64,000 nt of DNA from JAOPZW01 sp963807305 (GTDB taxonomy: Bacteria; Actinomycetota; Thermoleophilia; Solirubrobacterales; Solirubrobacteraceae), in the NCBI GenBank assembly GCA_963807305.1, contig CAWEBN010000019.1, positions 1 through 64,000 on the forward strand, read 5' to 3'. Of this stretch, positions 36,802 through 45,500 are shown in pieces; the first letter of the stretch is position 1, and each line of letters begins with the position of its first letter. Under the pieces are notes generated by a model. That model was given only the letters and a program-made list of their open reading frames with translations, searched no databases and was not told where the DNA came from. The position numbers and the translations under genes were made by a program.

Positions 36802-38099
36802 GTCGCGTGACTCCTTCGGTCGAGCACCCGCTTGGCCTTGCCCTGCTCGGCCCGCGGCAGGGTGCCGGGCGCCAGCACCTCGACCTCGGGATTGACGCCG
36901 AGCCCGCCGCGCAGGCTCGCGCGCACGCGCGCGTGAACCTGTGCGTCGCCCTCGACCTGGATGGTCACCACGGGCAATCCCCGCGGGCCGTCGTCGAGGA
37001 CGATGCGGTACTCCGGCGAGAGTCCGTCCTGGCGGCGGACGATCTCCTCTACCGCGGAGGGGAAGAAGTTCGCGCCCCGGTACCAGATCATGTCGTCGGT
37101 GCGGCCCTCGATGCGCTCGATGCGGGCGAAGGTGCTGCCGCAGGCGCACGGCTCGCTGACGACGAGGCGCCCGACGTCACGCGTGCGGTAGCGCAGCAGC
37201 GGATGGGAGTCGCCGATGAGCGTGGTGAGGACGATCTCGCCCGGCTCGCCCTCCGCCACCGGCGCGCCGCTGTCGGCGTCGATGACCTCGACGGCGACGA
37301 TGTCCTCGGGGATGTGCAGGGCGCGCGACTGCGGGCAGTTGCCGCCCAGCGGCCACACCTCGGTCAGCCCGTAGCCGTCCACGATCTGCTCGACGCCGAA
37401 GCGCTGCTCGATCGTGGCGTGGGTGGCGTCGATCGCGGCGCCCGGCTCGCCGAAGGACGTCACGGCGCGCAGCCCGCATGCGGAGAGGTCGACGCCCATC
37501 TCGGCCGCGACCTCGGAGAGATGGACGATGTAGGACGCCGCGCCGGCGATGACGCCGGGGCGCAGCTCGGCGATGGCCTGCACCTTCGTACGCGTGTCCC
37601 ACATCCCCGCCAGCACCGGGATGCTGCCGCGCAGGCGCGCCGCCTCGACGCCGACCGAGGGGCCGAGCAGGCCGTCGACAGGTCCGAGGAGCATGAAGAT
37701 CTCGCCGGGTGGCGGGGCCGGGTTGCGGTGCAGCATCCCGATCATCAGTCGCCAGTCGCGCCAGGAGACGACGCGCTTGAGCTTGCGCCCCGAGGTACCC
37801 GAGGTCGTGAAGATCCCCATCCACGCCTCGCGCGGGCTGCACGTGTAGTCGCCGAACGGCGGATGCTCCGCCTGCTCGGCGCCGAGGTCGGCGCGCGTGG
37901 TCAGCGGCACGTCGACCAGGTCGGCGACCCCGCGGATCTCGCCGGCGCCGCCGAGGCGCTCGCGCCAGAAGCCCGACGTCTCGCGGACATAGGCGGCCAG
38001 CGCCCGCACGCGCTCGTCCTGGAGGGCGCGGAGCTCGTGGCGGGGCAGGCTCCGGATCGCCGGGTCGTCGGTGCGGTAGTCCGGGAGCGTCGCGATCAC
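36798..38099 (-). CDS. phenylacetate-CoA ligase-like AMP-forming enzyme
   Basis: The 433-residue enzyme matches PaaK: the P-loop-like FTTSGTSGRKLKRVVSW, DGYGLTEVWPLGGNC (substrate region), RYRTRDVGRLVVSEPCACG and the hinge/C-terminal SPEYRIVL. It activates an aromatic or other carboxylic acid as a CoA thioester through an acyl-AMP. The GTG start overlaps the upstream ABC ATPase gene by 4 bp. No other phenylacetate-pathway genes are present, so the acid is probably not phenylacetate itself. Confidence 0.85.
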   Translation of the reverse strand: MIATLPDYRTDDPAIRSLPRHELRALQDERVRALAAYVRETSGFWRERLGGAGEIRGVADLVDVPLTTRADLGAEQAEHPPFGDYTCSPREAWMGIFTTSGTSGRKLKRVVSWRDWRLMIGMLHRNPAPPPGEIFMLLGPVDGLLGPSVGVEAARLRGSIPVLAGMWDTRTKVQAIAELRPGVIAGAASYIVHLSEVAAEMGVDLSACGLRAVTSFGEPGAAIDATHATIEQRFGVEQIVDGYGLTEVWPLGGNCPQSRALHIPEDIVAVEVIDADSGAPVAEGEPGEIVLTTLIGDSHPLLRYRTRDVGRLVVSEPCACGSTFARIERIEGRTDDMIWYRGANFFPSAVEEIVRRQDGLSPEYRIVLDDGPRGLPVVTIQVEGDAQVHARVRASLRGGLGVNPEVEVLAPGTLPRAEQGKAKRVLDRRSHAT

Positions 38100-39112
38100 G
38101 ACGCCGGGGCGCCGTTGCGCTCGACCGGGAAGTGGCAGGCCACGGCGTGGTCGGGGGCGAGCTCGCGCATCTGCGGGACTTCCGCCGTGCAACGCTCCTG
38201 GGCGCGCGGGCAGCGCGTGCGGAAGCGGCATCCGCTGGGCGGATCGATCGGCGAGGGCGGATCCCCGCTGATCGCGGTGTGCGCCTCCGAGCGGGGCGCA
38301 TCGGGGTCGGGGCTGGGGATCGACGCCAGCAGCGCCAGCGTGTACGGGTGGAAGGGCTCGCGGTAGAGCGCCTCGGCCGGGCCGAGCTCGCACAGGCGGC
38401 CGAGGTACATCACCGCGACCCGGTCGGAGACCTGCTTGACCAGCGCGAGGTCGTGGGCGATGAAGAGGTAGGAGAGCCCGAGCTCCGCGCGCAGGCGCTC
38501 GAAGAGGTTGAGGACCTGCGCCTGGATGAGGACGTCGAGCGACGACACGGCCTCGTCGCAGATGATGAGCGCGGGGTCGAGCGTGAGCGCGCGGGCGATC
38601 GCCACGCGCTGGGCCTGCCCCCCCGACAGCTGGCGCGGGCGGCGCTTGCCGTAGACGTCGGGGTCGAGGCCGACGGTGTCGAGCACCTCGCGCACGCGCC
38701 GGCGGCGCTCGTCGCGGCTGCCGACCCCGTAGGCGACGAGCGGCTCCTCGACGATGTCGGCGACGCGCCACTTGGGGTCCAGCGAGCCGAAGGGGTCCTG
38801 GAAGACCATCTGCAGCGAGCGCCGCGCGTCCAGCAGCCGTCGGCCCCTGAGGCCGACGAGGTCGTTGCCCTGAAAGCGCACGGAGCCCGAAATCGGCCGT
38901 GGTGCCTGCAGCACCGAGCGCGCGAGCGTCGACTTGCCCGAGCCGGTCTCGCCGACCACGCCGAGCGTCTCGCCGGCGCGTACGTCGAAGGAGACGTCGG
39001 AGACCGCTTGCACGACGCCGCCCTTCACGCCGCCGTGGCCGCGCACCACGAACTCCTGCACGACGTTGCGCGCGGACAGCAGCGGCTCCTTGCCGTTGGC
39101 GCTCAGGCCCAC
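38096..39112 (-). CDS. oligopeptide/dipeptide-type ABC ATPase (DppF-like)
   Basis: The 338-residue ATPase has Walker A GETGSGKST, signature LSGGQAQRVAIARAL and Walker B LIICDEAVSSLD. The C-terminal oligopeptide-transporter cysteine region (CRFRTRCPRAQERC) marks the DppF/OppF group. It pairs with the preceding ATPase to drive import through the two permeases. The GTG start has GGAG 5-8 bp upstream and overlaps the DppD-like gene by 10 bp. Confidence 0.92.
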   Translation of the reverse strand: MGLSANGKEPLLSARNVVQEFVVRGHGGVKGGVVQAVSDVSFDVRAGETLGVVGETGSGKSTLARSVLQAPRPISGSVRFQGNDLVGLRGRRLLDARRSLQMVFQDPFGSLDPKWRVADIVEEPLVAYGVGSRDERRRRVREVLDTVGLDPDVYGKRRPRQLSGGQAQRVAIARALTLDPALIICDEAVSSLDVLIQAQVLNLFERLRAELGLSYLFIAHDLALVKQVSDRVAVMYLGRLCELGPAEALYREPFHPYTLALLASIPSPDPDAPRSEAHTAISGDPPSPIDPPSGCRFRTRCPRAQERCTAEVPQMRELAPDHAVACHFPVERNGAPAS

Positions 39113-40188
39113 GGGGTCTCCCCCTCTGGCGGCTGCGCGCCCGGCGCGACCGGGGGCGTGGAGGCGGCGTCCTCGCACGGCAACCAGCACGCCCAGCTAT
39201 GGCCGGGCGAGCCCTCCTCCAGCGGCGGCGCCGTCTGGCGGCACATGTCCTGCGCCTTCGGGCAGCGCGGCGCGAACGGGCAGCCGGGGGGCAGCGCGGC
39301 CAGGTCGGGCGGGCGGCCGGCGACCACGGGCAGCGGCGTGTGCGGCGGGCGCTCGACCCGGGGGATCGCGTCCAGGAGCGCCTTGGTGTACGGCATGCGC
39401 ACATGGGCGAAGAGCTCGCGCGTCGGCGCGCGCTCGACCGCGCGACCGGCGTACATGACGACGACCTCGTCGGCGAAGCTGGCGGCCAGGCCGAGGTCGT
39501 GGCTGATCATCACGAGCGCCATCCCCAGCTCGCGCTGCAGGTCGCGCAGCAGCTCCATGATCTGCGCCTGCGTGGTGACGTCGAGCGCGGTCGTCGCCTC
39601 GTCGGCGATCAGCAGCCGGGGCTTGGAGGCCAGGGCGATCGCGATGACCACTCGCTGGCGCATCCCGCCCGAGAGCTGGTGGGGGTATTCCTGCAGGCGC
39701 TGCTGCGGCGAGGGCAGCCGCACGAGCTTCAGCAGCGCGAGCGCCCGGTCGCGCGCGCCGGCGCGATCGACGCGCGCGTGGGTGCGCACCGCCTCGGCGA
39801 CCTGGGCGCCGATGCGCATGGTCGGGTTCAGCGAGCGCGACGGGTCCTGGAAGACCATCGCGATGTCGGCTCCGCGATGGCGCCGCATCGCCTTGTCGGA
39901 CAGACCGAGCAGCTCCTGGCCCTGGAAGCGCACCGAGCCGGACGCCGTCGCGGTCGGGGGCAGCAGGCCCATGACCGCCCGGGAGCTCACGGTCTTGCCC
40001 GAGCCCGACTCGCCGATGAGCGCCAGCGTGCGCCCGACCGTCAGCGCGTAGCTGAGGCCGTTGACCGCGCAGATGCGGCGACCGCCGTGGTCGAAGTGCA
40101 CGCGCAGGTCGCGCACGTCGAGCAGGGGTCCCTTCCCCGGGCCGCTGTCGATCTCGACGTCGACGTCGACCGGGGCGCCGCGGCTCAT
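39103..40188 (-). CDS. oligopeptide/dipeptide-type ABC ATPase (DppD-like)
   Basis: The 361-residue ATPase has Walker A GESGSGKTV, signature LSGGMRQRVVIAIAL and Walker B LLIADEATTALD. The C-terminal CPFAPRCPKAQDMC cysteine motif is typical of DppD/OppD. Walker A ends TV rather than TT/ST, still within family variation. Its start overlaps the permease stop by 1 bp. It works with the DppF-like subunit. Confidence 0.92.
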   Translation of the reverse strand: MSRGAPVDVDVEIDSGPGKGPLLDVRDLRVHFDHGGRRICAVNGLSYALTVGRTLALIGESGSGKTVSSRAVMGLLPPTATASGSVRFQGQELLGLSDKAMRRHRGADIAMVFQDPSRSLNPTMRIGAQVAEAVRTHARVDRAGARDRALALLKLVRLPSPQQRLQEYPHQLSGGMRQRVVIAIALASKPRLLIADEATTALDVTTQAQIMELLRDLQRELGMALVMISHDLGLAASFADEVVVMYAGRAVERAPTRELFAHVRMPYTKALLDAIPRVERPPHTPLPVVAGRPPDLAALPPGCPFAPRCPKAQDMCRQTAPPLEEGSPGHSWACWLPCEDAASTPPVAPGAQPPEGETPWA

Positions 40189-41072
40189 CAGGAGACGTTC
40201 CCGCGCGAGCGCAGGGCGTCGCCCAGGAGGTTGAAGGCCAGGACCGTGACGAACAGGAAGGCGCTCGGGAGCAGCACCAGCTTCGGCTCCGCCGACAGTA
40301 CCGCCTGCCCGTCGAAGATCATGTTGCCCCAGCTCGGCTCGGGGGGCGGGACGCCGAGGCCGAGGAAGCTCAGCGCGCCCTCGAGGATGATCGTCACCCC
40401 GATCCCGAGCAGGCCGAAGGTGATGAGTTGCGGCACGATGTTCGGCGCGACATGGCGCAGCAGGATCCGCGGCGCACGCGTGCCCGCCAGCCGCGCGGCG
40501 AGCATGAACGGCCGCTCGCGCAGGCGCAGGGTCCCGGCCCGCGCCAGCCGCGCGAAGGCCGGCACGCTGAAGAAGCACAACGCGTAGATCGTGTGCAGCT
40601 TGCTCGCTCCGAGGCTCTGGGCGACGGCGAGCGCCAGCACCAGCGACGGGAATGCGATCAGCACGTCGAGGATGCGCATGATCACGGTGTCGGTGAAGGA
40701 GCCCCAATACGCGGCGAGGGCGCCGAGCAGGCCCCCGAGCACGAGCCCGATGAGGTTGACGGCGAAGGCGATCTCCAGCGAGTTGCGCCCGCCGTAGAGC
40801 AGCCGCGACCAGAGGTCGTTGCCCACCTGGTCGGTGCCGAGCGGGTGCCCGGAGGAGAACGAGGAGATGTTGGCGTCGAGGATGTTGCCGCCGGTCGGCT
40901 TCGGCACGGTCCCGAACAGCGGCCACACGAAGCACAGCAGGAGGATGACCGCGATCATGGCGCCGGGGATCACGAGGTCGAGCGAGCGCGTCCAGCCGCG
41001 CCGGAACGCCCTCGGCTCGGCAGGGGGCGCCATCGCGAGGGTGGCTTCGGCCTCAGGCAGCTGGGCGGCCAT
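40188..41072 (-). CDS. dipeptide-type ABC permease (DppC-like)
   Basis: The 294-residue membrane protein has an N-terminal helix, the DppC-like periplasmic LGTDQVGNDLWSRLLYGGR, and five further helices. The EAA-type loop that docks the ATPase is AARLAGTRAPRILLRHVAPN. It overlaps DppB-like by 20 bp. Together they form the import channel. Confidence 0.92.
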   Translation of the reverse strand: MAAQLPEAEATLAMAPPAEPRAFRRGWTRSLDLVIPGAMIAVILLLCFVWPLFGTVPKPTGGNILDANISSFSSGHPLGTDQVGNDLWSRLLYGGRNSLEIAFAVNLIGLVLGGLLGALAAYWGSFTDTVIMRILDVLIAFPSLVLALAVAQSLGASKLHTIYALCFFSVPAFARLARAGTLRLRERPFMLAARLAGTRAPRILLRHVAPNIVPQLITFGLLGIGVTIILEGALSFLGLGVPPPEPSWGNMIFDGQAVLSAEPKLVLLPSAFLFVTVLAFNLLGDALRSRGNVS

Positions 41073-42060
41073 ACCTGATCCTCGGGTCCAGGAGCGCGTA
41101 CACCACGTCGGCGAGCAGGTTCGCCAGCACGACGACGACGGCGAGGACCAGCACGATGCCCTCGACCACCGGCACGTCGCGGTTGTTGATCGCCTCGAGC
41201 AGCGAGTGGCCGATCCCGGGGACGGCGAAGATCTGCTCGATGATCACCGTCGCGCCGATCAGCGTTCCCAGGTTGAGCGCCACGATCGTCAGCAGCCCGA
41301 AGAGCGAGTTGGGCAGCGCGTGGCGGACGAGCACCCGCCAGGGCCCGACGCCCTTCGCCTTCGCGGTGACGACGTAGTCCTCGCCCTGCATCTGCTCGAG
41401 GATGTCCGCGCGCAGCAGTCGCGTGTAGAAGCAGAAGAGCGGAATGCCGATCGAGAGCGCCGGCAGGGTGAGCGACTTGATGAGCTCCCCCGGCGTGCCG
41501 GTGTTGTTCGTGTAGATCGCCGGGAACCACCCGAGCTTGACGGCGAAGACGTACACGAGGATGACGGCGAGCACGTAGTTGGCCACCGACAGGCCGGCCA
41601 TGCTCGTGACCATGCCGACGCGGTCGACGAAGCCGCCCGGGTTGCGCGCCGCCAGCAGGGCGATCGGGACGGTGAGCGCCAGCGAGATGATCAGCGCGTA
41701 GAGCAGCAGCTCGAATGTCGTCGGCAGGCCGTCCTTCAGGATCGACGTCACCGGCTGGTCGCTGGCCAGCGAGTTGCCGAGGTTGCCCGTGAGGACGTCG
41801 CCCAGCCAGTGGAGGTAGCGGACGATGAACGAGTCGTCGAGGTTGAGCTTGTCCCGGAACTCGCGCAGCTGCTCCTGGGTCGCGTTGATGCCCAGCAGCT
41901 GCTGCGCGGCGTCGCCGGGCAGCAGCTGGATGACGGCGAAGGTCAGGAACGTCACGCCCCACAGGACGGGGATCGCCGTCGCCACCCGGTTGCCGATCAG
42001 CCGCAGGGCCGGCGAACGCAGAGCGAGCGCCGGCCCCGGCCGTACGGCCTGATCCGTCAC
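41053..42060 (-). CDS. dipeptide-type ABC permease (DppB-like)
   Basis: The 335-residue protein starts with the DppB hallmark: a first helix (IPVLWGVTFLTFAVIQLLPGD) then a periplasmic domain containing LNLDDSFIVRYLHWLGDVLTGNLGNSL. The EAA loop is VVTAKAKGVGPWRVLVRHALPN. It has six helices. The GTG start overlaps the binding-protein stop by 4 bp. Confidence 0.92.
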   Translation of the reverse strand: MTDQAVRPGPALALRSPALRLIGNRVATAIPVLWGVTFLTFAVIQLLPGDAAQQLLGINATQEQLREFRDKLNLDDSFIVRYLHWLGDVLTGNLGNSLASDQPVTSILKDGLPTTFELLLYALIISLALTVPIALLAARNPGGFVDRVGMVTSMAGLSVANYVLAVILVYVFAVKLGWFPAIYTNNTGTPGELIKSLTLPALSIGIPLFCFYTRLLRADILEQMQGEDYVVTAKAKGVGPWRVLVRHALPNSLFGLLTIVALNLGTLIGATVIIEQIFAVPGIGHSLLEAINNRDVPVVEGIVLVLAVVVVLANLLADVVYALLDPRIRYGRPAA

Positions 42061-43664
42061 GCCCCGCCGCCACCTCCCATCGAGACCTCGTCGTAGAGGA
42101 TGCTCGGCGTGACCACGACGCACGTCAGCGCCGTGGTGAGGCCGGGCCCGGTCACACCCTTCGCGGCGACACTCGCCGGGGCGAAGGCGAAGAGGAACGG
42201 GCTGTAGGCCTCGTCGTTCATGTATTTGGCGGCCTGGTCGTAGAGCGACTTGCGCTGGCCTTGGTCGAGGGTGCCCGATGCCTGGCCGAGCAAAGCGTCG
42301 AGCTTCTTGTCCTTGACGCCGCTGAACGGCGACTGGGAGGCATACCGGAAGGCGACGCCGACGCCCGCGGCCGGGTCGTAGGAGCCGGCCGTCTGGAGCA
42401 TGGCCGTCCACTTCTTGGACTGGAAGGCCTGGATCAGCGGACCGAGGTCATAGGACTTGATCTGGGTCTTGATCCCGGCCTGGGCCCACTGGCTCGCCAG
42501 CGCCTGCGTCGTCTGCTTGGCCACGAGCACGTTGATGGTGCCGAGCTGGGTCTTCAACCCGCCGAGCTCCTTGACGAGTGCCTTGGCCTTCGCGAGGTCG
42601 TAGGTGCGATAACCGGGCACGTCCGCCGAGAAGAACAGGCCGCCGGGCCCGGTGAAGCCCTGCGTGCTCGGGTAGCGATTCTGGAAGAGCTTGGAGCGGA
42701 TCGCCTCGGAGTCCGTGGCGTAGTAGATGGCCTGCCGCGCCTTGGGGTTGTTGAACGGCGGCGCGTTCGTGTTGAGCTGGATGTTGTACGGCGACGTCGA
42801 GAGCTGCTGGGTGACCTGCAGCTTCGGGTCCTTCTTCATCTGATCGATGAGCGTGGGCGTCGACAGGTTCTCGTAGGCCTGCGCCTGCCCGGCCTGCAGC
42901 GCCTGGTAGGCCGCCTCGTCGCCGCCGATCGACTTGAAGGTCAGCTGATCCAGGTAGGGGCGGCCCGGCTTGAAGTACGTCGGGTTGCGCTTGAGCACGA
43001 TCTGGGAGCTGAGCTTGTCGCTGACGACCGTGAAGGGGCCCGCGCCCACGGGCGTGACCCGGAACTTGCGCTCGCCGAGATTCTTGATCGCGGTGGGCGA
43101 GGGGACCCAGTTGGCGTTGGAGTCGATGAACGACGCCGCGGCCGGCGCGTAGACCGCGGTGAAGTTGATGACGACGTCGTTGCCCGAGGCCGTCACGGAC
43201 TTGACCGGCCACGTCGGCCGGCAGGTGCACGAGGACTTCAGGACCTTGTTGATGTGGTCGGCCACCACCTGGGCGGTGAAGGGCGTGCCGTCGGAGAACT
43301 TCACGCCGGGGCGGATGGTGAGCGTGAAGGTCTTGCCGCCGTTCGAGAACTTGAACGCGCTCGCCAGGCCGGGCACGAGCTTGCCGCCCTCGTGCAGCTC
43401 GATCAGCTGGCCGTAGATCGAGTTCATGAGGCTCTGGTTGGCCGCGCCGTTGGTGTTGGTCACGGGGTCCAACCCCGCGGGCCACGCGCCGTCGTAGCCC
43501 GAGTTGAGCACGACGGTCATCGAGCCGCCCTGCTTGGCGCCCTTGGCGGCGGTACTGGAGCCGCTCGACGAGGACGTGCTGTTGGTCTTGGCGCCGCATG
43601 CGGCGAGGGCAACCGTCCCCGCGACGGCACACAGAAGAACGACCGGCCTTACCCGGTGTCTCAT
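42057..43664 (-). CDS. family 5 solute-binding lipoprotein
   Basis: The 535-residue protein has a lipoprotein signal (VVLLCAVAGTVALAACG, lipobox LAAC) and a Ser/Thr-rich linker. The SBP family 5 body has the domain opening FKFSNGGKTFTLTIRPGVKFSDG. It captures a peptide-like, nickel-like or aromatic ligand and delivers it to the DppBCDF-like importer. The start is set at the ATG with GGAGGAGGGAG upstream, rather than codons further out. It heads a seven-gene operon that ends with a CoA ligase and an amidohydrolase, hinting that the ligand is a carboxylate used for carbon. Confidence 0.93.
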   Translation of the reverse strand: MRHRVRPVVLLCAVAGTVALAACGAKTNSTSSSSGSSTAAKGAKQGGSMTVVLNSGYDGAWPAGLDPVTNTNGAANQSLMNSIYGQLIELHEGGKLVPGLASAFKFSNGGKTFTLTIRPGVKFSDGTPFTAQVVADHINKVLKSSCTCRPTWPVKSVTASGNDVVINFTAVYAPAAASFIDSNANWVPSPTAIKNLGERKFRVTPVGAGPFTVVSDKLSSQIVLKRNPTYFKPGRPYLDQLTFKSIGGDEAAYQALQAGQAQAYENLSTPTLIDQMKKDPKLQVTQQLSTSPYNIQLNTNAPPFNNPKARQAIYYATDSEAIRSKLFQNRYPSTQGFTGPGGLFFSADVPGYRTYDLAKAKALVKELGGLKTQLGTINVLVAKQTTQALASQWAQAGIKTQIKSYDLGPLIQAFQSKKWTAMLQTAGSYDPAAGVGVAFRYASQSPFSGVKDKKLDALLGQASGTLDQGQRKSLYDQAAKYMNDEAYSPFLFAFAPASVAAKGVTGPGLTTALTCVVVTPSILYDEVSMGGGGGA

Positions 43665-43687
43665 CGTCTCCCTCCTCCTGCTCCTGC

Positions 43688-43755
43688 TGTTCGCATCGCG
43701 CACAGGTGTGCGCAACCCGGGTAGGGACCGTACTCCCGGTTTCGGAGGTCGTCAA
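43688..43755 (-). promoter_or_regulatory. promoter and IclR-type operator of the importer operon
   Basis: On the minus strand, TTGACG (43750-43755) and TACGGT (43727-43732) are 17 bp apart. Downstream lies TGTTCGC-ATC-GCGCACA (43688-43704), a full copy of the 17-bp palindromic motif found before iclR. It also overlaps GCGCACA-GG-TGTGCGC (43698-43713). The operator between -10 and start codon suggests repression as a roadblock. Confidence 0.72.
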
Positions 43756-43841
43756 TAGGTCAGGACTCCGAATGTACGCCGAGGTTTCAAGTCCTCGGGA
43801 TATCGGCGCACCAGGCTCGTCTGAACGCTAACGTTCCGTCT

Positions 43842-45101
43842 ATGTCCGCGACCGCCGCCCAAGAAGCCACACCCCCCGAGCAGACCGAGCCTGTCTTCTC
43901 GCTGACCCTCACACAGGACCAGAAGGACATCCGCGACTGGGTCCACGGCTTCGCCGAGGGCGTCGTGCGCCCGGCCGCCCACGAGTGGGACGAGCGCGAG
44001 GAGACGCCGTGGCCGATCATCGCCGAGGCGGCCAAGATCGGCCTCTACGGACTCGACGCGCTGGCGCAGTTCTACGCCGATCCCGCCGGGCTGTTGCTGC
44101 CGATCGTCAACGAGGAGCTCTTCTGGGGCGACGCCGGCATCGGCATGGCGATCATGGGCACCTCGCTGGCCGTCGCCGCCATCTTCGGGCAGGGCACCGG
44201 CGAGCAGATCGGCGAGTGGATCCCGCAGTGCTTCGGCAGCGTCGACGAGCCGGCGGTCGCCGCCTTCTGCGCCTCGGAGCCCGACGCCGGCTCCGACGTG
44301 TCGGCCATCCGCACGACCGCGCGCTACGACGAGGCCGCCGGCGAGTGGATTCTCAACGGCCAGAAGGCGTGGGCCACCAACGGCGGCATCGCGGGCGTGC
44401 ACGTCATCATCGCCACGGTCGACCGCGAGCTCGGGTCGCGCGGTCACGCCGCCTTCGTCGTCCCACCCGGCACGAAGGGCCTCGAGCAGGGCGCGAAGGT
44501 CAAGAAGCACGGGCTGCGCGCGTCGCACACCGCCGACGTCCACCTCGACGACTGCCGCGTCCCCGGCGCGTGCCTGCTCGGCGGCAAGGAGAAGCTCGAC
44601 GAGCGTCTCGCCCGCGCGCGCGAGGGCCGCAGCGGGCGCGGTCAGGCCGCGCTGCAGACCTTCGAGGCGACGCGGCCGACCGTCGGGGCCCAGGCGCTGG
44701 GCATCGCCCGCGCCGCCTACGAGTACGCGCTCGACTACGCGCGCGAGCGCGAGCAGTTCGGCAGGAAGATCATCGAGAACCAGGCCATCGCGTTCGCGCT
44801 GGCCGACATGAAGCTCGAGATCGACGCCGCGCGCCTGCTCGTCTGGCGCGCGTCGTGGATGGGGCGCAACGCGATCCCGTTCGAGAACGCCGAGGGCTCG
44901 ATGAGCAAGCTCAAGGCGGGCGAGGTCGCGCTCTGGGCCACCGAGCGCGCCATGCACATCCTCGGCGGCAACGGCTACACGCGCGAGTTCCCCGTCGAGC
45001 GCTGGCACCGCGACGCCAAGATCTACACGATCTTCGAGGGCACCTCGGAGATCCAGCGGCTCGTCGTCGCGCGGGCCATCTCGGGGGTGCAGATCCGCTA
45101 G
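43842..45101 (+). CDS. acyl-CoA dehydrogenase
   Basis: The 419-residue flavoenzyme oxidises an acyl-CoA at the alpha-beta bond. It has the FAD/substrate motif FCASEPDAGSDVSAIRTTA, GQKAWATNGGIAGVHVIIA, and the late LGGNGYTREFPVERWHRDAKIY. The catalytic base is Glu399 in IFEGTSEIQR, as in short/medium-chain enzymes. It is divergent from the importer operon and shares its regulatory region, so it may act on the CoA ester made by the PaaK-like ligase. Confidence 0.92.
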   Translation: MSATAAQEATPPEQTEPVFSLTLTQDQKDIRDWVHGFAEGVVRPAAHEWDEREETPWPIIAEAAKIGLYGLDALAQFYADPAGLLLPIVNEELFWGDAGIGMAIMGTSLAVAAIFGQGTGEQIGEWIPQCFGSVDEPAVAAFCASEPDAGSDVSAIRTTARYDEAAGEWILNGQKAWATNGGIAGVHVIIATVDRELGSRGHAAFVVPPGTKGLEQGAKVKKHGLRASHTADVHLDDCRVPGACLLGGKEKLDERLARAREGRSGRGQAALQTFEATRPTVGAQALGIARAAYEYALDYAREREQFGRKIIENQAIAFALADMKLEIDAARLLVWRASWMGRNAIPFENAEGSMSKLKAGEVALWATERAMHILGGNGYTREFPVERWHRDAKIYTIFEGTSEIQRLVVARAISGVQIR

Positions 45102-45440
45102 GGCCCGCGCGTTCGCGTCCGCGCCGCTCGCGTCTGCGCCGCTCGCGTCCGCGCCCGCCCGGCATGCGTCTTCGCTCGCGTCGGCGGTCGCGAACAGCTC
45201 ACCGAGGGGAAGAAGCGCCGCCGCTCGCGCGCGCGACCGCGCGCATTGCTCCACAGCTTGCGCGTGTTTCGCAGCAGCCGCGGCGCTCCGTGCTGCCGAA
45301 TGCACGACATGGATGCACAAGACCGCACGCGGCGCCGTGGCGGCCCGGCCTCTCCTCCCTCGGTGCGCTGTTCGCGACCGCTCGCGCCCAGCGGAGACCG
45401 CCTGCCCGGCGGCGCGGACCCGAGCATCTGGCCCAAATAG
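45102..45440. other. non-coding stretch with short tandem repeats
   Basis: This gap between the acyl-CoA dehydrogenase and the convergent dioxygenase holds no supported gene. It begins with three tandem 15-bp units (45109-45153), continues as very GC-rich low-complexity sequence, and ends before a strong hairpin. Open frames on the minus strand are alanine/arginine-rich shadows. Confidence 0.6.
45109..45153 (+). repeat. three tandem 15-bp repeats
   Basis: Three copies of GYTCGCGTCYGCGCC stand head to tail, starting 8 bp after the acyl-CoA dehydrogenase stop. The copies differ at two positions only. The array is too short to assign a role; slippage during replication is the simplest origin. 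Confidence 0.7.
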
Positions 45441-45444
45441 AGGT

Positions 45445-45476
45445 GGCGGGCCGGGCGCTTGCGCCCCCGGCCCGCC
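45445..45476. terminator. strong GC-rich hairpin between convergent genes
   Basis: GGCGGGCCGGG (45445-45455) and CCCGGCCCGCC (45466-45476) form a perfect 11-bp stem around a 10-nt loop. It lies 25 bp after the dioxygenase stop on the minus strand and also downstream of the plus-strand dehydrogenase, so it can serve both as a factor-assisted terminator. There is no T-run. Confidence 0.65.
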
Positions 45477-45500
45477 GGTGCGGAGCTTGAAAGCTCGGGC

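Noticed and set aside
36798..39404. Single large fusion of ABC-like and ligase frames
   Set aside because: The N-terminal part is an out-of-frame shadow of the DppF-like gene; the ligase starts at the GTG ending at 38099.
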